Of a stretch of 45,314 nt of DNA, positions 23,556 to 31,520 are shown in pieces. The notes beneath the pieces are model-generated. The model searched no databases. It saw only the letters and a program-made list of their open reading frames with translations, and was not told the origin of the DNA. Both the position numbers and the translations under genes were made by a program. Position 1 is the stretch's first letter, and every line of letters begins with the position of its first letter. The stretch is taken from contig CAZGVV010000007.1 of the NCBI GenBank assembly GCA_964529155.1, positions 1 to 45,314 on the forward strand, given 5' to 3'. Source of the stretch: CAZGVV01 sp964529155. Lineage in GTDB: Bacteria; Pseudomonadota; Alphaproteobacteria; Rickettsiales; SXRF01.

Positions 23556-24266
23556 CTAGCATCGGCGGGCCAGGGTCAAGACCCTCACCTCTTGTGCGCC
23601 CGCGTCGAGTAACGCCACTGCACAGGCGGATAAGGTAGCGCCGGTGGTATATACATCATCAATAAGCAACACAGTTTTCCCCCGTATTTGCTTTCGTTTG
23701 CGCGCATGCACGGCAAATGCACCGGCGACATTTTCAGCACGAGCTTTGGCGGACAGCGCTGTTTGCGCAGGGGTTGCACGAATACGGCGCAGTGCATGCG
23801 GCCATACAGTCTGGCGGGTGATACGTTTTATCTGCTGGGCCAGTAATGCAGCCTCGTCGTAACGCCGTCCGACTAATCCCCCATAGTGCAGCGGTGCAGG
23901 CATAATGGCATCGCACCCGCGTAATAACGCCTCCCCGGCCCGTACCAGCCATGGACCATAAATCTTGGCAAGCGCAGTGTCGTCCTGGTATTTGAGCCGC
24001 AACACCAGTGCACGACTGGCATCGTCATAACGCAGCACGGCCCGGGCTTGGGAAAAAGGTGGCGGCGCATGCAGGCAATGACCACATTGATCAAGGGTTC
24101 CTGGCGTGTAGTCAAAGGGTATGCCACAACGGATGCAGATTGGATCGCTGATAAAAGTCAGTTGCTGCCAGCATTTCGAACAAAACGTGCCATGCGCCGC
24201 TACACGCTCGCGGCAACCGAGGCATAGTGGTGGAAAGAAAAAGTCGAGCATAGGGGTAGGGCGCAT
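23556..24266 (-). CDS. comF: ComF-family phosphoribosyltransferase-like protein
   Basis: ComF proteins are linked to uptake of single-stranded DNA in competent bacteria, though many members lie outside competence operons. The 236-residue protein has a double zinc-ribbon N terminus with cysteine pairs at 15/18, 29/32, 44/47 and 61/64. A phosphoribosyltransferase fold follows, with the PRPP-binding loop VLLIDDVYTTGAT near 200. The ATG at 24266 or at 24251 may be the start. It leads a minus-strand run with recQ, which fits a role in processing imported or recombining DNA. A type IV pilus is also encoded here, so natural transformation is conceivable, but no comEC or dprA is present in the window. 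Confidence 0.93.
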   Translation of the reverse strand: MRPTPMLDFFFPPLCLGCRERVAAHGTFCSKCWQQLTFISDPICIRCGIPFDYTPGTLDQCGHCLHAPPPFSQARAVLRYDDASRALVLRLKYQDDTALAKIYGPWLVRAGEALLRGCDAIMPAPLHYGGLVGRRYDEAALLAQQIKRITRQTVWPHALRRIRATPAQTALSAKARAENVAGAFAVHARKRKQIRGKTVLLIDDVYTTGATLSACAVALLDAGAQEVRVLTLARRC

Positions 24267-24307
24267 AAGACTGGCAATCCGGCAATGACCACGCTAGCAT
24301 GCGGCGG

Positions 24308-24769
24308 ATGAGCATTCCTGTCCAGTTTTACCAGCTTCGTAGTACGCCGTTGGAGCGCGCGCTGCCGAAACTCGTAGAAAAAGCGTACGGGGCCGGATAC
24401 CGCATTCACCTGGTACTCGGCACGGAAGAGCGCGCACAATATCTGAATGATTTGCTGTGGACCTATGATCCCGGCTCTTTCCTGCCGCATGGCACAGCGC
24501 ATGACGCGCACCCGGAATTACAGCCAGTATTTATATCAGCCGGACTGGACGCACCGAATATGCCGACACTGTTATTTATCACCGATGGCAGTATCCCTGC
24601 GAAATTGGATATATATCATCGCTTGCTGGATGTATTTGATGGCAATGATCCAGAAGCCATTGTTCGCGCACGCGTGCGCTGGAAGCATTATAAGGCGCTG
24701 GAATGCGACACATCGTATTTTCGCCAGACCGAAAACGGCGGATGGGAAGCGGTTAGCGCCGCTGCTTAA
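24308..24769 (+). CDS. holC: DNA polymerase III chi subunit
   Basis: HolC joins the clamp loader to single-strand DNA-binding protein. From the ATG at 24308 (another at 24299 is possible) the product has 153 residues. Family features include an N-terminal strand VQFYQLRSTPLERALPKLV, the RIHLVLGTEERAQYLNDLLW segment, and the conserved DPGSFLPHG followed by LFITDG, LLDVFDGND and RVRWKHYKALECD. The 3' end overlaps the convergent tadA gene by 17 bases. In alphaproteobacteria holC is often next to pepA; here it is divergent from comF. Confidence 0.93.
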   Translation: MSIPVQFYQLRSTPLERALPKLVEKAYGAGYRIHLVLGTEERAQYLNDLLWTYDPGSFLPHGTAHDAHPELQPVFISAGLDAPNMPTLLFITDGSIPAKLDIYHRLLDVFDGNDPEAIVRARVRWKHYKALECDTSYFRQTENGGWEAVSAAA

Positions 24770-25208
24770 AAAAATCAGTGAGTAAGGTGGAACAAGCGTG
24801 CTCTTCTATGCCGCCGATTACTTCCGGTACATGATGGCAGGTGGATTGGGTAAAGAGTTTAGCCCCGTGCTCCACACCACCGCCTTTGGGATCATAGGCT
24901 CCGAAATAGAGGCGGCGTATACGCGCAAAACTAATGGCGGCGGCACACATTGGGCATGGCTCCAGCGTGACGTAGAGATCGCATTCTTCCAACCGTTCAT
25001 TATGAAGCGCGGCACATGCACTGCGCAGAGCGAGCATCTCGGCATGCGCGGTGGGATCGTGACGGATGCAGATTTCATTATGGGCGCTGGCGATGATTTC
25101 GCCGTATTTAGTCACAATTACCGCGCCAACCGGTACTTCACCCTGGTCAGCAGCGGCGCGCGCAAGCGCAAGCGCGCGATGCATCGGCGCATCGGCGCCA
25201 GGCATCAT
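24753..25208 (-). CDS. tadA: tRNA-specific adenosine deaminase
   Basis: TadA converts the wobble adenosine of tRNA-Arg(ACG) to inosine and is normally essential. The 151-residue protein carries the zinc deaminase motif HAE at 55-57 (His55, Glu57) and the second half PCPMC with Cys85 and Cys88. VPVGAVIV near 26-33 and HNE near 43 line the RNA-binding face. The ATG overlaps the sspB stop, so translation is probably coupled. The 3' end overlaps holC by 17 bases. Confidence 0.95.
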   Translation of the reverse strand: MMPGADAPMHRALALARAAADQGEVPVGAVIVTKYGEIIASAHNEICIRHDPTAHAEMLALRSACAALHNERLEECDLYVTLEPCPMCAAAISFARIRRLYFGAYDPKGGGVEHGAKLFTQSTCHHVPEVIGGIEEHACSTLLTDFFKQRR

Positions 25209-25690
25209 TTTTTCCGGAATGAATCGAGCGAAATAATTTCCGCACCAAGGGCAGAGGCATTATCTGATTCGGCAGTTATGTCGTTTTCATATGCCATGGA
25301 ATAATTCGCGTCACTGCTAGCATCGCTTAATTCAGCCATCGGAGGCTGGAACTGCAAACCGAATTTTACGCTGGGATCAGCAAATGCCGTGAGTGCGGCA
25401 AATGGAATCACCAGTTTTTCCGGCACGCCGCCAAAGCTCAACGTAACCTGAAATTGCTGTTCATCTACCACGAAATCCCAAAATTGATGTTGTAGCACAA
25501 TGGTGATTTCATGAGGATAGCGCGCGCGAAGCGCGTCAGAGATCCGCGCCCCCGGGTAGGTGGTGCGAAACGAGATATAAAAATGATGCTCGCCGGGCAA
25601 TCCGCTCTTTACCACAGAACGCAAAACATCCCGCACCATGCCGCGCATGGCGTTGTCAATGAGCTGGGCGTATTGAATTTCGGTCAACAT
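25205..25690 (-). CDS. sspB: SspB-family ClpXP adaptor (alphaproteobacterial type)
   Basis: SspB delivers ssrA-tagged and some other substrates to the ClpXP protease. The 161-residue protein has the SspB core (HHFYISFRTTYPGARISDALRARYP region, WDFVVDEQQFQVTLSFGG and IPFAALTAFADPS). An acidic linker of about 35 residues leads to a C-terminal tail AEIISLDSFRKK, which fits the XB motif that binds ClpX. This alpha-type form is widespread in the class. It is the first gene of an operon with tadA and has a near-consensus promoter 18 bases upstream. Confidence 0.92.
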   Translation of the reverse strand: MLTEIQYAQLIDNAMRGMVRDVLRSVVKSGLPGEHHFYISFRTTYPGARISDALRARYPHEITIVLQHQFWDFVVDEQQFQVTLSFGGVPEKLVIPFAALTAFADPSVKFGLQFQPPMAELSDASSDANYSMAYENDITAESDNASALGAEIISLDSFRKK

Positions 25691-25707
25691 AAATCTACTC
25701 TGGCGCT

Positions 25708-25736
25708 ATTATAGCAAGAGAATCTGTCCCTGCCAA
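25708..25736 (-). promoter_or_regulatory. Near-consensus sigma-70 promoter of sspB-tadA
   Basis: On the minus strand TTGGCA (25731-25736) is followed after 17 bases by a perfect TATAAT (25708-25713). The expected transcript begins about 10 bases before the sspB ATG, so the leader is very short. Confidence 0.75.
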
Positions 25737-25848
25737 CTAGATTAGCCATACGATTTACCGGCTATTTTGACGCTTTTTTAAGCTTTAAGGCCGTAAAATA
25801 CAATCGCACACTTCTGGCAACACAACTTATTGGCGATTTTTCCTTCTT

Positions 25849-26712
25849 ATGACCCAATCAATGTCACTGGCGACACTGGCCGGCACAGTATTAGGTTTTT
25901 CGCTGATTATCGGCGCTGTACTCTATGGTACCGGCGGGGATTACCGTGTGTTTTTGAGCCTGGAAGGGTTTTTGATCGTCATCGGCGGCACCATCGCCAA
26001 TGCCTATATGAGTTATCAGGCCCGCTATGTTTCTCTGGCATTTTTGGCCATTTGGCACATGATTAAAAAGCCCAAAGCCACCCGAGAAGGCTTAAATACC
26101 GAGATTTTACGCCTGATTAAGTGGGCCTATGTGGTTCATGCGCGCGGCCTGGCGGGGCTGGAAGGTGAAATTAATAAAAAATTAGATCCTTTATTGAAAT
26201 ACGGGCTGGAGCTGGTGGTATCCGGTTATACGCCTGAAAAAATTCGCATCATGATGAATACGGCGATTGAATCCGAATTCGAACGCGACAGCGCACCGGT
26301 GGCCGTATTACGCAATATGGCGTCTACCGCCCCAGCCTTCGGCATGGTTGGCACGCTGGTCGGCATGGTGATTATGCTCAGAAGCGTAGAAGCCGACATG
26401 AGCCATATTGGCTCCGGATTAGCTGTAGCATTGCTGGCTACTTTATACGGCATCATCAGCGCGCGCATCTTCTGCCTGCCAGCCGGCGATAAACTCATGC
26501 AAAAAGAAGAAATCATGCGCTTTCGCAATTACATGATGGCCGAAGGGTTAATTCTGCTCGCCGAACGCCAGACCCCTCGTTACATGCAAGACAAGCTTAA
26601 CAGCTTCCTGGCACCGGAGATTCATTTTGATCTGGATGGCTATTTGAAGCTAACCCGTGGCGATCAAAAAATTGCTCCCTCCAGTCCGCCTACGACTCAG
26701 GTCCATGCATGA
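25849..26712 (+). CDS. motA: MotA/PomA-family stator protein
   Basis: This inner-membrane ion-channel subunit, together with the next gene, should form a MotAB/PomAB stator that turns ion flow into torque. The 287-residue protein has helices near 8-27 and 38-58, a large cytoplasmic loop (about 75-165) and a second helix pair near 165-215. It contains the conserved TAPAFGMVGTLVGMVIML and SGLAVALLATLYGIISAR. Residues in FERDSAPVAVLRNMAS resemble the PomA loop. The ATG at 25849 has no clear ribosome site. Its stop overlaps the motB-like start. No flagellar genes are in the window, so whether it serves a flagellum or another motor is not known. Confidence 0.9.
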   Translation: MTQSMSLATLAGTVLGFSLIIGAVLYGTGGDYRVFLSLEGFLIVIGGTIANAYMSYQARYVSLAFLAIWHMIKKPKATREGLNTEILRLIKWAYVVHARGLAGLEGEINKKLDPLLKYGLELVVSGYTPEKIRIMMNTAIESEFERDSAPVAVLRNMASTAPAFGMVGTLVGMVIMLRSVEADMSHIGSGLAVALLATLYGIISARIFCLPAGDKLMQKEEIMRFRNYMMAEGLILLAERQTPRYMQDKLNSFLAPEIHFDLDGYLKLTRGDQKIAPSSPPTTQVHA

Positions 26713-27380
26713 TACCCCCGCGCAAGCCGTCGTCGTCTCATGATGAGGGCAATACCGACGCCTGGTTGATGAGCTATGCAGACATGATTACCCTTCTGCT
26801 CTGCTTTTTTATCATTTACGTCTCTACCTCCGAGCCACGACAAGACCGCTTCGCCGCCGCCACTCAGGGATTTCAGCGCCAATTTGGCACGCTGCACTTG
26901 GATACCCCCTATGACGGTGTATACCGCGATGTGCAGGGCATTATTAAAGATAATGATGCCGATCAGAATATAGACATTGAAAAAACGCCGCGCGGCCTGT
27001 TGATGGAAGTGTCTGCTATTCATTGCTTTGCCGGAAATAGCGCCGAAATTTCCAGCGCACAATTGCCCATGCTGCAGGCGATTGCCGCAGCCTTCAAAAA
27101 CACCGATTTAGGCAAATATACTATTGAAATAGAAGGCCATACGGACAATACCATGGCAGACCCGGCCATGTTTGCCAGTAATTGGGAACTCTCGGCCGCC
27201 CGCGCCGCACGGGTGGTGCGTTTATTTGCTGAAGCCGGGATTGCACCGGGATATTTACGTGCGGTTGCACTGGCGGACACCCGGCCAGCCGTCCCCAATG
27301 AAGATGCCGGGGGACGGCCTATCCCTGAAAACCAAGCGCGTAATCAACGCGTGGTGATTCGTGTTGAAAAACTGCAATAG
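26709..27380 (+). CDS. motB: MotB/PomB-family stator protein with OmpA-like domain
   Basis: The start overlaps the preceding stop (ATGA), which shows translational coupling with the MotA-like gene. The 223-residue protein has a short cytoplasmic tail, one membrane helix at about 19-40 with the key ion-binding aspartate at position 25 (WLMSYADMITLLLCFFIIYV), a plug/linker region, and a C-terminal OmpA-like peptidoglycan-binding domain at about 105-220. That domain contains IEIEGHTDNT, the NWELSAARA signature and NQRVVIRVEKLQ. The length is shorter than in E. coli MotB but usual for PomB-type proteins. It ends three bases from the convergent metF. Confidence 0.9.
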   Translation: MIPPRKPSSSHDEGNTDAWLMSYADMITLLLCFFIIYVSTSEPRQDRFAAATQGFQRQFGTLHLDTPYDGVYRDVQGIIKDNDADQNIDIEKTPRGLLMEVSAIHCFAGNSAEISSAQLPMLQAIAAAFKNTDLGKYTIEIEGHTDNTMADPAMFASNWELSAARAARVVRLFAEAGIAPGYLRAVALADTRPAVPNEDAGGRPIPENQARNQRVVIRVEKLQ

Positions 27381-27383
27381 GCA

Positions 27384-28325
27384 TCAGACCGCTTGCTTTT
27401 TTTCTGCCCGCACACCCAACATATGGCACACCGCTGCCGTCAGTTCTGCACGGTTTAAGGTGTAAAAATGGAAATGCTCTATTCCCTCCGCGCGCAATAA
27501 ACGGCATTGCATGACTGCTACCTGAGTGGCAACTAAGCGGCGCGTGTCCGGATCGGCGTCCAAATTCTCAAATAACGCACTTACCCAACCAGGAACGCTT
27601 GCACCGCACATGCCACTGAATTTTCGCGCCTGGGCAAAATTTACAATCGGCATGATGCCTGGCACCATGGGAATGGTAATGCCTGCTGCAGCCGCACGGT
27701 CACGTAAGCGCAAATAATGTTCAATATCGAAAAAATACTGGCTGATGGCACGCGTGGCCCCGGCATCCACCTTTTTTTTCAGGGCTTCAATGTCCTGGGA
27801 CAAATGTGTGTATTCCGGATGCATTTCTGGGAAAACCGCCACACTGATCTCAAAATCAGCAATCTTCTTCAAGCCCGCGACCAAATCGCTGGCATGGTGA
27901 TAGCCATTGGGGTGGGGGATATACGGGCCATCGGTTGTTTGCGGATCCCCACGCAGCGCGACGATATGACGGACGCCAGCATCCCAATAGCTGCGCGCCA
28001 CCTCATCTACTTCTTCTCTGCTGGCCGCTACGCAGGTAAGGTGCGCCGCCGGTTTGAGCGGCGTTTCGGTTAGTAAGCGGCGAACCGTGGCATGGGTGCG
28101 CTCGCGGGTGGAGCCGCCGGCACCATAGGTAACAGAAACAAAACTTGGCGCAAACGGGGCAAGCTGGGTAACGGCAGACCACAGGGCTTGCTCCATCGCC
28201 TCGGTCTTGGGGGGGAAAAATTCAAACGATATGGACGGCGGCGGCCCTTCAAACCAGGCAGCAAGGGCGGACGCATCCTCGGCGGCATTGTTGCCCGGTT
28301 GCAACAGCGTGGGTTTTATTATCAC
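27384..28325 (-). CDS. metF: Methylenetetrahydrofolate reductase
   Basis: MetF makes 5-methyl-tetrahydrofolate for methionine synthesis with an FAD cofactor. The 313-residue TIM-barrel protein shows ISFEFFPPKT near 33-42 with the catalytic Glu, SVTYGAGGSTRERT near 82-95, HLTCV near 113-117, VALRGD near 141-146 and ITQ-like residues replaced by ISQYFFD near 210. The frame opens with GTG at 28325. No in-frame ATG lies between it and the conserved core, so GTG or a nearby TTG is the start. It is convergent with the motB-like gene. Confidence 0.95.
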   Translation of the reverse strand: MIIKPTLLQPGNNAAEDASALAAWFEGPPPSISFEFFPPKTEAMEQALWSAVTQLAPFAPSFVSVTYGAGGSTRERTHATVRRLLTETPLKPAAHLTCVAASREEVDEVARSYWDAGVRHIVALRGDPQTTDGPYIPHPNGYHHASDLVAGLKKIADFEISVAVFPEMHPEYTHLSQDIEALKKKVDAGATRAISQYFFDIEHYLRLRDRAAAAGITIPMVPGIMPIVNFAQARKFSGMCGASVPGWVSALFENLDADPDTRRLVATQVAVMQCRLLRAEGIEHFHFYTLNRAELTAAVCHMLGVRAEKKQAV

Positions 28326-28514
28326 AAGCTACTTTCAAATGACAAAAATTATGTCTATAAACCTTCAGTCAGTGGGAAGAGTCAAGCATTACTGGCAAAC
28401 GGCAATTGTGTTAAATACTATATATTTTTTATCTAGGGTTAACTAACATTCGCCACAATCGAATGCGCGTAAGCAGAAAATTTGGCAAAACAGATCAGGT
28501 GATTAGGAGTTACG
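28326..28514. other. Intergenic region between metF and mlaA
   Basis: This 189-base gap must hold divergent promoters for metF and mlaA. An AT-rich block at about 28410-28437 (TTAAATACTATATATTTTTTATCT) is a plausible core promoter for mlaA, but I cannot pick a well-spaced -35/-10 pair. AGGAG at 28505-28509 is the ribosome site that selects the GTG start of mlaA. No RNA gene or riboswitch is apparent. Confidence 0.4.
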
Positions 28515-29252
28515 GTGCATATCATTCCCCTTTCTTTAAAACGCGCAGGCATTGTCATGGCAGTAGTGTTGTTGTGCGCTTGCACGGATTATACTAATCC
28601 CCAGGCATTGAATAATCCGGATGCCAATCCTGAACAATATGAAGGCTTCAACCGGGCCATGTTTGCAGTAAACAATGCGCTGGACACCGTTCTGATACGC
28701 CCCCTTACCTATGTATATCGCTCGGTGATGCCAGAAACAGGCCGCAAAATGGTCGATAATTTCGTAATCAACCTGAGTTCGCCGGTGGTGTTTGTCAATT
28801 CGGTACTGCAAGGCGATGCACAAAACAGCTTTGGTACTTTCTGGCGCTTTACGTTAAACAGCACAATCGGTATTGGCGGCTTGTTTGATGTGGCATCGGA
28901 TGCCGGCATTCGCACCCGCCATGCTGATTTTGGTGAAACACTCTATGTATGGGGCGTCAATTCCGGTCCGTACACTTATGTTCCCATTTTTGGCCCTGGC
29001 ACCACACGCGATTCGATGGGGCGCTTTGTTGACTTATTGTTTAACCCGCTCGTATGGGTTCATCCTACCTGGTATTCTTATGCACAAGCTGGCGTAACGG
29101 TCATTGATCAACGTTCGATCCATTATCAGTTGATTGAAGATACATTCCGTTCTTCTGTTGATCCTTATGCTACGTTCCGCAGCGGCTATCTGCAAAAACG
29201 CACGGCAGAGATCAAAAAAGCCAAGCCTTTTCCTAAAAATCCGGTAGAATAA
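28515..29252 (+). CDS. mlaA: MlaA (VacJ)-family outer-membrane lipoprotein
   Basis: MlaA removes misplaced phospholipids from the outer leaflet of the outer membrane and passes them to MlaC. Translation should begin at GTG 28515, five bases after AGGAG. The 245-residue precursor has a lipoprotein-like signal ending LLCAC (Cys23). The family core is clear: YEGFNRAMFAVNNALD near 42-57, INLSSPVVFVNSVLQGD near 84-100, FWRFTLNSTIGIGGLFDVA near 109-127 and DFGETLYVWGVNSGPY near 137-152. mlaC follows after four bases. Confidence 0.95.
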   Translation: MHIIPLSLKRAGIVMAVVLLCACTDYTNPQALNNPDANPEQYEGFNRAMFAVNNALDTVLIRPLTYVYRSVMPETGRKMVDNFVINLSSPVVFVNSVLQGDAQNSFGTFWRFTLNSTIGIGGLFDVASDAGIRTRHADFGETLYVWGVNSGPYTYVPIFGPGTTRDSMGRFVDLLFNPLVWVHPTWYSYAQAGVTVIDQRSIHYQLIEDTFRSSVDPYATFRSGYLQKRTAEIKKAKPFPKNPVE

Positions 29253-29256
29253 TCCC

Positions 29257-29901
29257 ATGCCTTATTATCGTATTCTTGTTACCTGCCTGATTGCGCTTGT
29301 TGCCTGTGCAGCCATGCCTTTTACCACTGCATCGGCTAAAGCCGCTGAATTTACCACGGACCAAGCCCGGACCTATGTGGATGAAGTGGCACACCAGGTA
29401 CTGAACATTATCAGTGTCAAGACCACCACTAAAGCTACGAAAAAAACGCAGTTGGAAAAAATCTTTTCTTCCCATGTGGATATGCCTTGGGTAGGCCGTT
29501 TTGCCTTGGGCCGTTTCTGGCGCCAGGCCAGTGATGCTCAACGCACCCGTTACTTAAAAGAATATCAGAGCTTCCTGCTATCCAATTACGCCAGCCGTTT
29601 TGCCGAATACAGCAGTGGCACATATAAAATCAACGGCGCTACGGATGATGGTGACGGCCAATTCACCGTGAGCATGGAAATGGCGTCGAATGAGGGTTCA
29701 CAACCCGTTCAGGTCGAATACAAGCTACATGCCGGGCAGAATAACACACTGCAATTGTTTGACATCGTGGTGGAAGGCGTCAGCATGATTCAAACGCAAC
29801 GATCCGAATTTGCTTCCGTGCTGTCGCAAAAAGGTCTGGATTATTTGATCGAGCAATTGGCAAATAAATCCATGCCGTTACCGGACGCAAAAGCTTCCTA
29901 A
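29257..29901 (+). CDS. mlaC: MlaC-family periplasmic phospholipid shuttle
   Basis: MlaC carries phospholipid between MlaA at the outer membrane and the MlaFEDB complex at the inner membrane. The 214-residue precursor has a signal peptide (MPYYRILVTCLIALVACAA, cleavage near ASA-KAA). The mature part has the typical helical N-terminal half, the FALGRFWRQASDAQRTRYLKEY segment near 83-104, and the beta-sheet region with VQVEYKLHAGQN and FDIVVEGVSMIQTQRSEFAS. It is coexpressed with mlaA; the MlaD-like partner is encoded about 15 kb to the left. mlaE and mlaF are not in the window. Confidence 0.93.
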   Translation: MPYYRILVTCLIALVACAAMPFTTASAKAAEFTTDQARTYVDEVAHQVLNIISVKTTTKATKKTQLEKIFSSHVDMPWVGRFALGRFWRQASDAQRTRYLKEYQSFLLSNYASRFAEYSSGTYKINGATDDGDGQFTVSMEMASNEGSQPVQVEYKLHAGQNNTLQLFDIVVEGVSMIQTQRSEFASVLSQKGLDYLIEQLANKSMPLPDAKAS

Positions 29902-29917
29902 GCATTACCGAAAGCCG

Positions 29918-30688
29918 CTAGTCTTCTTTCCTGCGAGTATAGAGCGCCTTGATCGTTCCGCGTAAGCTTTGTACTTCCTGGCTACTTAAATCCGTACGCA
30001 CGAAAATGGTTTTTAAATTTTGCCACATGAGGGTCTTTTTTTCCGGCGTACGGAAATGCGCGACTTCGTCGAGGTACCCTTCTAACTGATCGAAAAATCC
30101 CTGCAATTCCCGCTTGCTTACCGCCTCCAGGGTGCGCGCTGGACGCGCCGACGATACATGCAGGCTCGCCCGATGCCAGGCGTAACTCATAATCACGACC
30201 GGTTGCGCAAGATTAAGGGAGCTGTTTACAGTGTCAGTTGGGATGTTCACGAACACATCGGCCAACACCATCTCATCATTTTCAAGTCCCGTACGCTCCG
30301 CGCCGAATAAAATCGCACATCTATGGCCCACGCCAGCTGCCGTGTGTAATTCCTGCGCTGCTGTTTCGGGTTCCACTACCCGTTTTTCCATGGCGCGGGG
30401 GCGGGCGCTGGTGGCGTAGACTCGGGTAATGCCATCCAATGCTTCGGGCAATGTACTATAGAGAGTTGCCTGGCGCACAATATGTTCGGCCCCCGCCGCC
30501 ATCTCCAGTGCTTTACCATGCGGCCATCCACCACCATTAGCTCCGGCGCGCGGGGCTACCAGGCGCAAATCACTGAGGCCAAAATTGCTCATAGCACGCG
30601 CCGTGGCGCCGATATTTTCGGCCATTTGCGGCCGCACCAAAATAATGGCGGGTTTTATTGGGTTAGTAGTTCGCGTAGATGCTTGCAT
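29918..30688 (-). CDS. trmJ: TrmJ-type SPOUT RNA 2'-O-methyltransferase
   Basis: This family methylates a ribose in the anticodon loop of tRNA (position 32 in E. coli TrmJ). The 256-residue protein has the SPOUT knot motifs: AIILVRPQMAENIGATARAM near 14-33, LFGAERTGLENDE near 126-138, and the cofactor loop IPT followed by SSLNLAQPVVIMSYAW near 155-170. A C-terminal helical extension of about 80 residues is normal. It lies between the convergent mlaC and the divergent phoU (40-base gap). The subfamily (TrmJ versus another TrmH-like group) is likely but not certain. Confidence 0.9.
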   Translation of the reverse strand: MQASTRTTNPIKPAIILVRPQMAENIGATARAMSNFGLSDLRLVAPRAGANGGGWPHGKALEMAAGAEHIVRQATLYSTLPEALDGITRVYATSARPRAMEKRVVEPETAAQELHTAAGVGHRCAILFGAERTGLENDEMVLADVFVNIPTDTVNSSLNLAQPVVIMSYAWHRASLHVSSARPARTLEAVSKRELQGFFDQLEGYLDEVAHFRTPEKKTLMWQNLKTIFVRTDLSSQEVQSLRGTIKALYTRRKED

Positions 30689-30728
30689 AGTGATTGCAGA
30701 CGAGGCCTTCCTATATTAGAGTGTATAT

Positions 30729-31382
30729 ATGCTGCATTTCACTCACCACGCCAACAAACAATATGAGCAAGCGCTCAACACGTTGCTGTCCACCCTTATG
30801 GACATGGGTGAAAAGGCGCGCTCATTGATGCATATCGCCCGCGCTGCCATCACCGGTGAACCCGATCAGGCCGCCGCGGCCAAGGCATTGGACAAGCAAG
30901 TAAATGCCCTTGAAATGTCGGTGGAACAACAGATTACTTCACTCCTTACCCGCCATGCCATGATGGTGGACGAACTACGTTTCGTCCTCTGCGCTATCCG
31001 CATTGCCGCCGCCCTGGAGCGTGTGGGCGATATGGCGAAAAATACGGCCAAACGGGTGGGCAAATTACCTGTCTCTATCCCGGCGTCTCTACAAACCGGC
31101 TATGCCGCCATGGTGGATCGCACAGAAAGCATGCTGGCCGAAGCACTCCAGCTGCTGGAGCGTTATGACGAAGACAAAGCCCTTGCCGTCTGCCGCAGCG
31201 ACGACGAGGTGGACGGACATTACAAAAGCATGGTCATCGCCGTGCAAAAAGAATTTGAAGGCGAGCAATTGGCACCGTTTTTATTCCTGGCCAAAAATCT
31301 GGAACGCATGGCCGATTATGCGAGCAGTGTGGCAAAAGAAGCCGCCTATATTCACACCGGCCAAAAACTCAAGCTGTCCTAA
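30729..31382 (+). CDS. phoU: PhoU-family phosphate signalling protein
   Basis: PhoU dampens the PhoR/PhoB phosphate response and limits Pst transport. The 217-residue all-helical protein has two PhoU repeats (about 10-100 and 115-205) with the metal-binding patterns around ERVGDMAKNTAKRV and LERMADYASSVAKEA. Length is normal. In alphaproteobacteria phoU often lies between pstB and phoB; here neither is present, so it has been separated from the pst cluster or is a second copy. Confidence 0.93.
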   Translation: MLHFTHHANKQYEQALNTLLSTLMDMGEKARSLMHIARAAITGEPDQAAAAKALDKQVNALEMSVEQQITSLLTRHAMMVDELRFVLCAIRIAAALERVGDMAKNTAKRVGKLPVSIPASLQTGYAAMVDRTESMLAEALQLLERYDEDKALAVCRSDDEVDGHYKSMVIAVQKEFEGEQLAPFLFLAKNLERMADYASSVAKEAAYIHTGQKLKLS

Positions 31383-31417
31383 TCGCTTACTAAAAAAATC
31401 CACTTTTTATACCCGGC

Positions 31418-31460
31418 TTATCCACAACCTTGTGTAGCAGTATCCACAAGTTTATACACA
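31418..31460 (+). promoter_or_regulatory. Cluster of DnaA boxes upstream of nrdJ
   Basis: TTATCCACA at 31418-31426 is a perfect DnaA box. GTATCCACA at 31440-31448 matches eight of nine, and TTATACACA at 31452-31460 matches the degenerate consensus TTATNCACA fully. A reverse-strand half match lies at 31431-31439. Three close matches within 43 bases are unlikely by chance. In E. coli DnaA regulates nrdAB, so control of RNR synthesis by DnaA is a reasonable reading. Confidence 0.6.
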
Positions 31461-31502
31461 TCATGTTGTAACTTTCTGCCTCATGAGCACAAGATATAGT
31501 TG
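31456..31502 (+). promoter_or_regulatory. Candidate tandem NrdR boxes upstream of nrdJ
   Basis: Against the NrdR consensus (ACACWATATATWGTGT), ACACATCATGTTGTAA at 31456-31471 matches 11 of 16 and GCACAAGATATAGTTG at 31487-31502 matches 12 of 16; the core CAAGATATAG of the second matches nine of ten. The boxes are exactly 31 bp apart (15-bp spacer), three helical turns, as in known NrdR targets. The second box contains TATAGT, a possible -10 element. Confidence 0.5.
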
Positions 31503-31520
31503 CTATGCCCAGGTCCAAAT

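Noticed and set aside
25760..25801. TATTTT...AAAATA inverted repeat before the motA-like gene
   Set aside because: It is short and interrupted, and the TTGACG/TAAAAT elements there are 21 bases apart, too far for a standard promoter.
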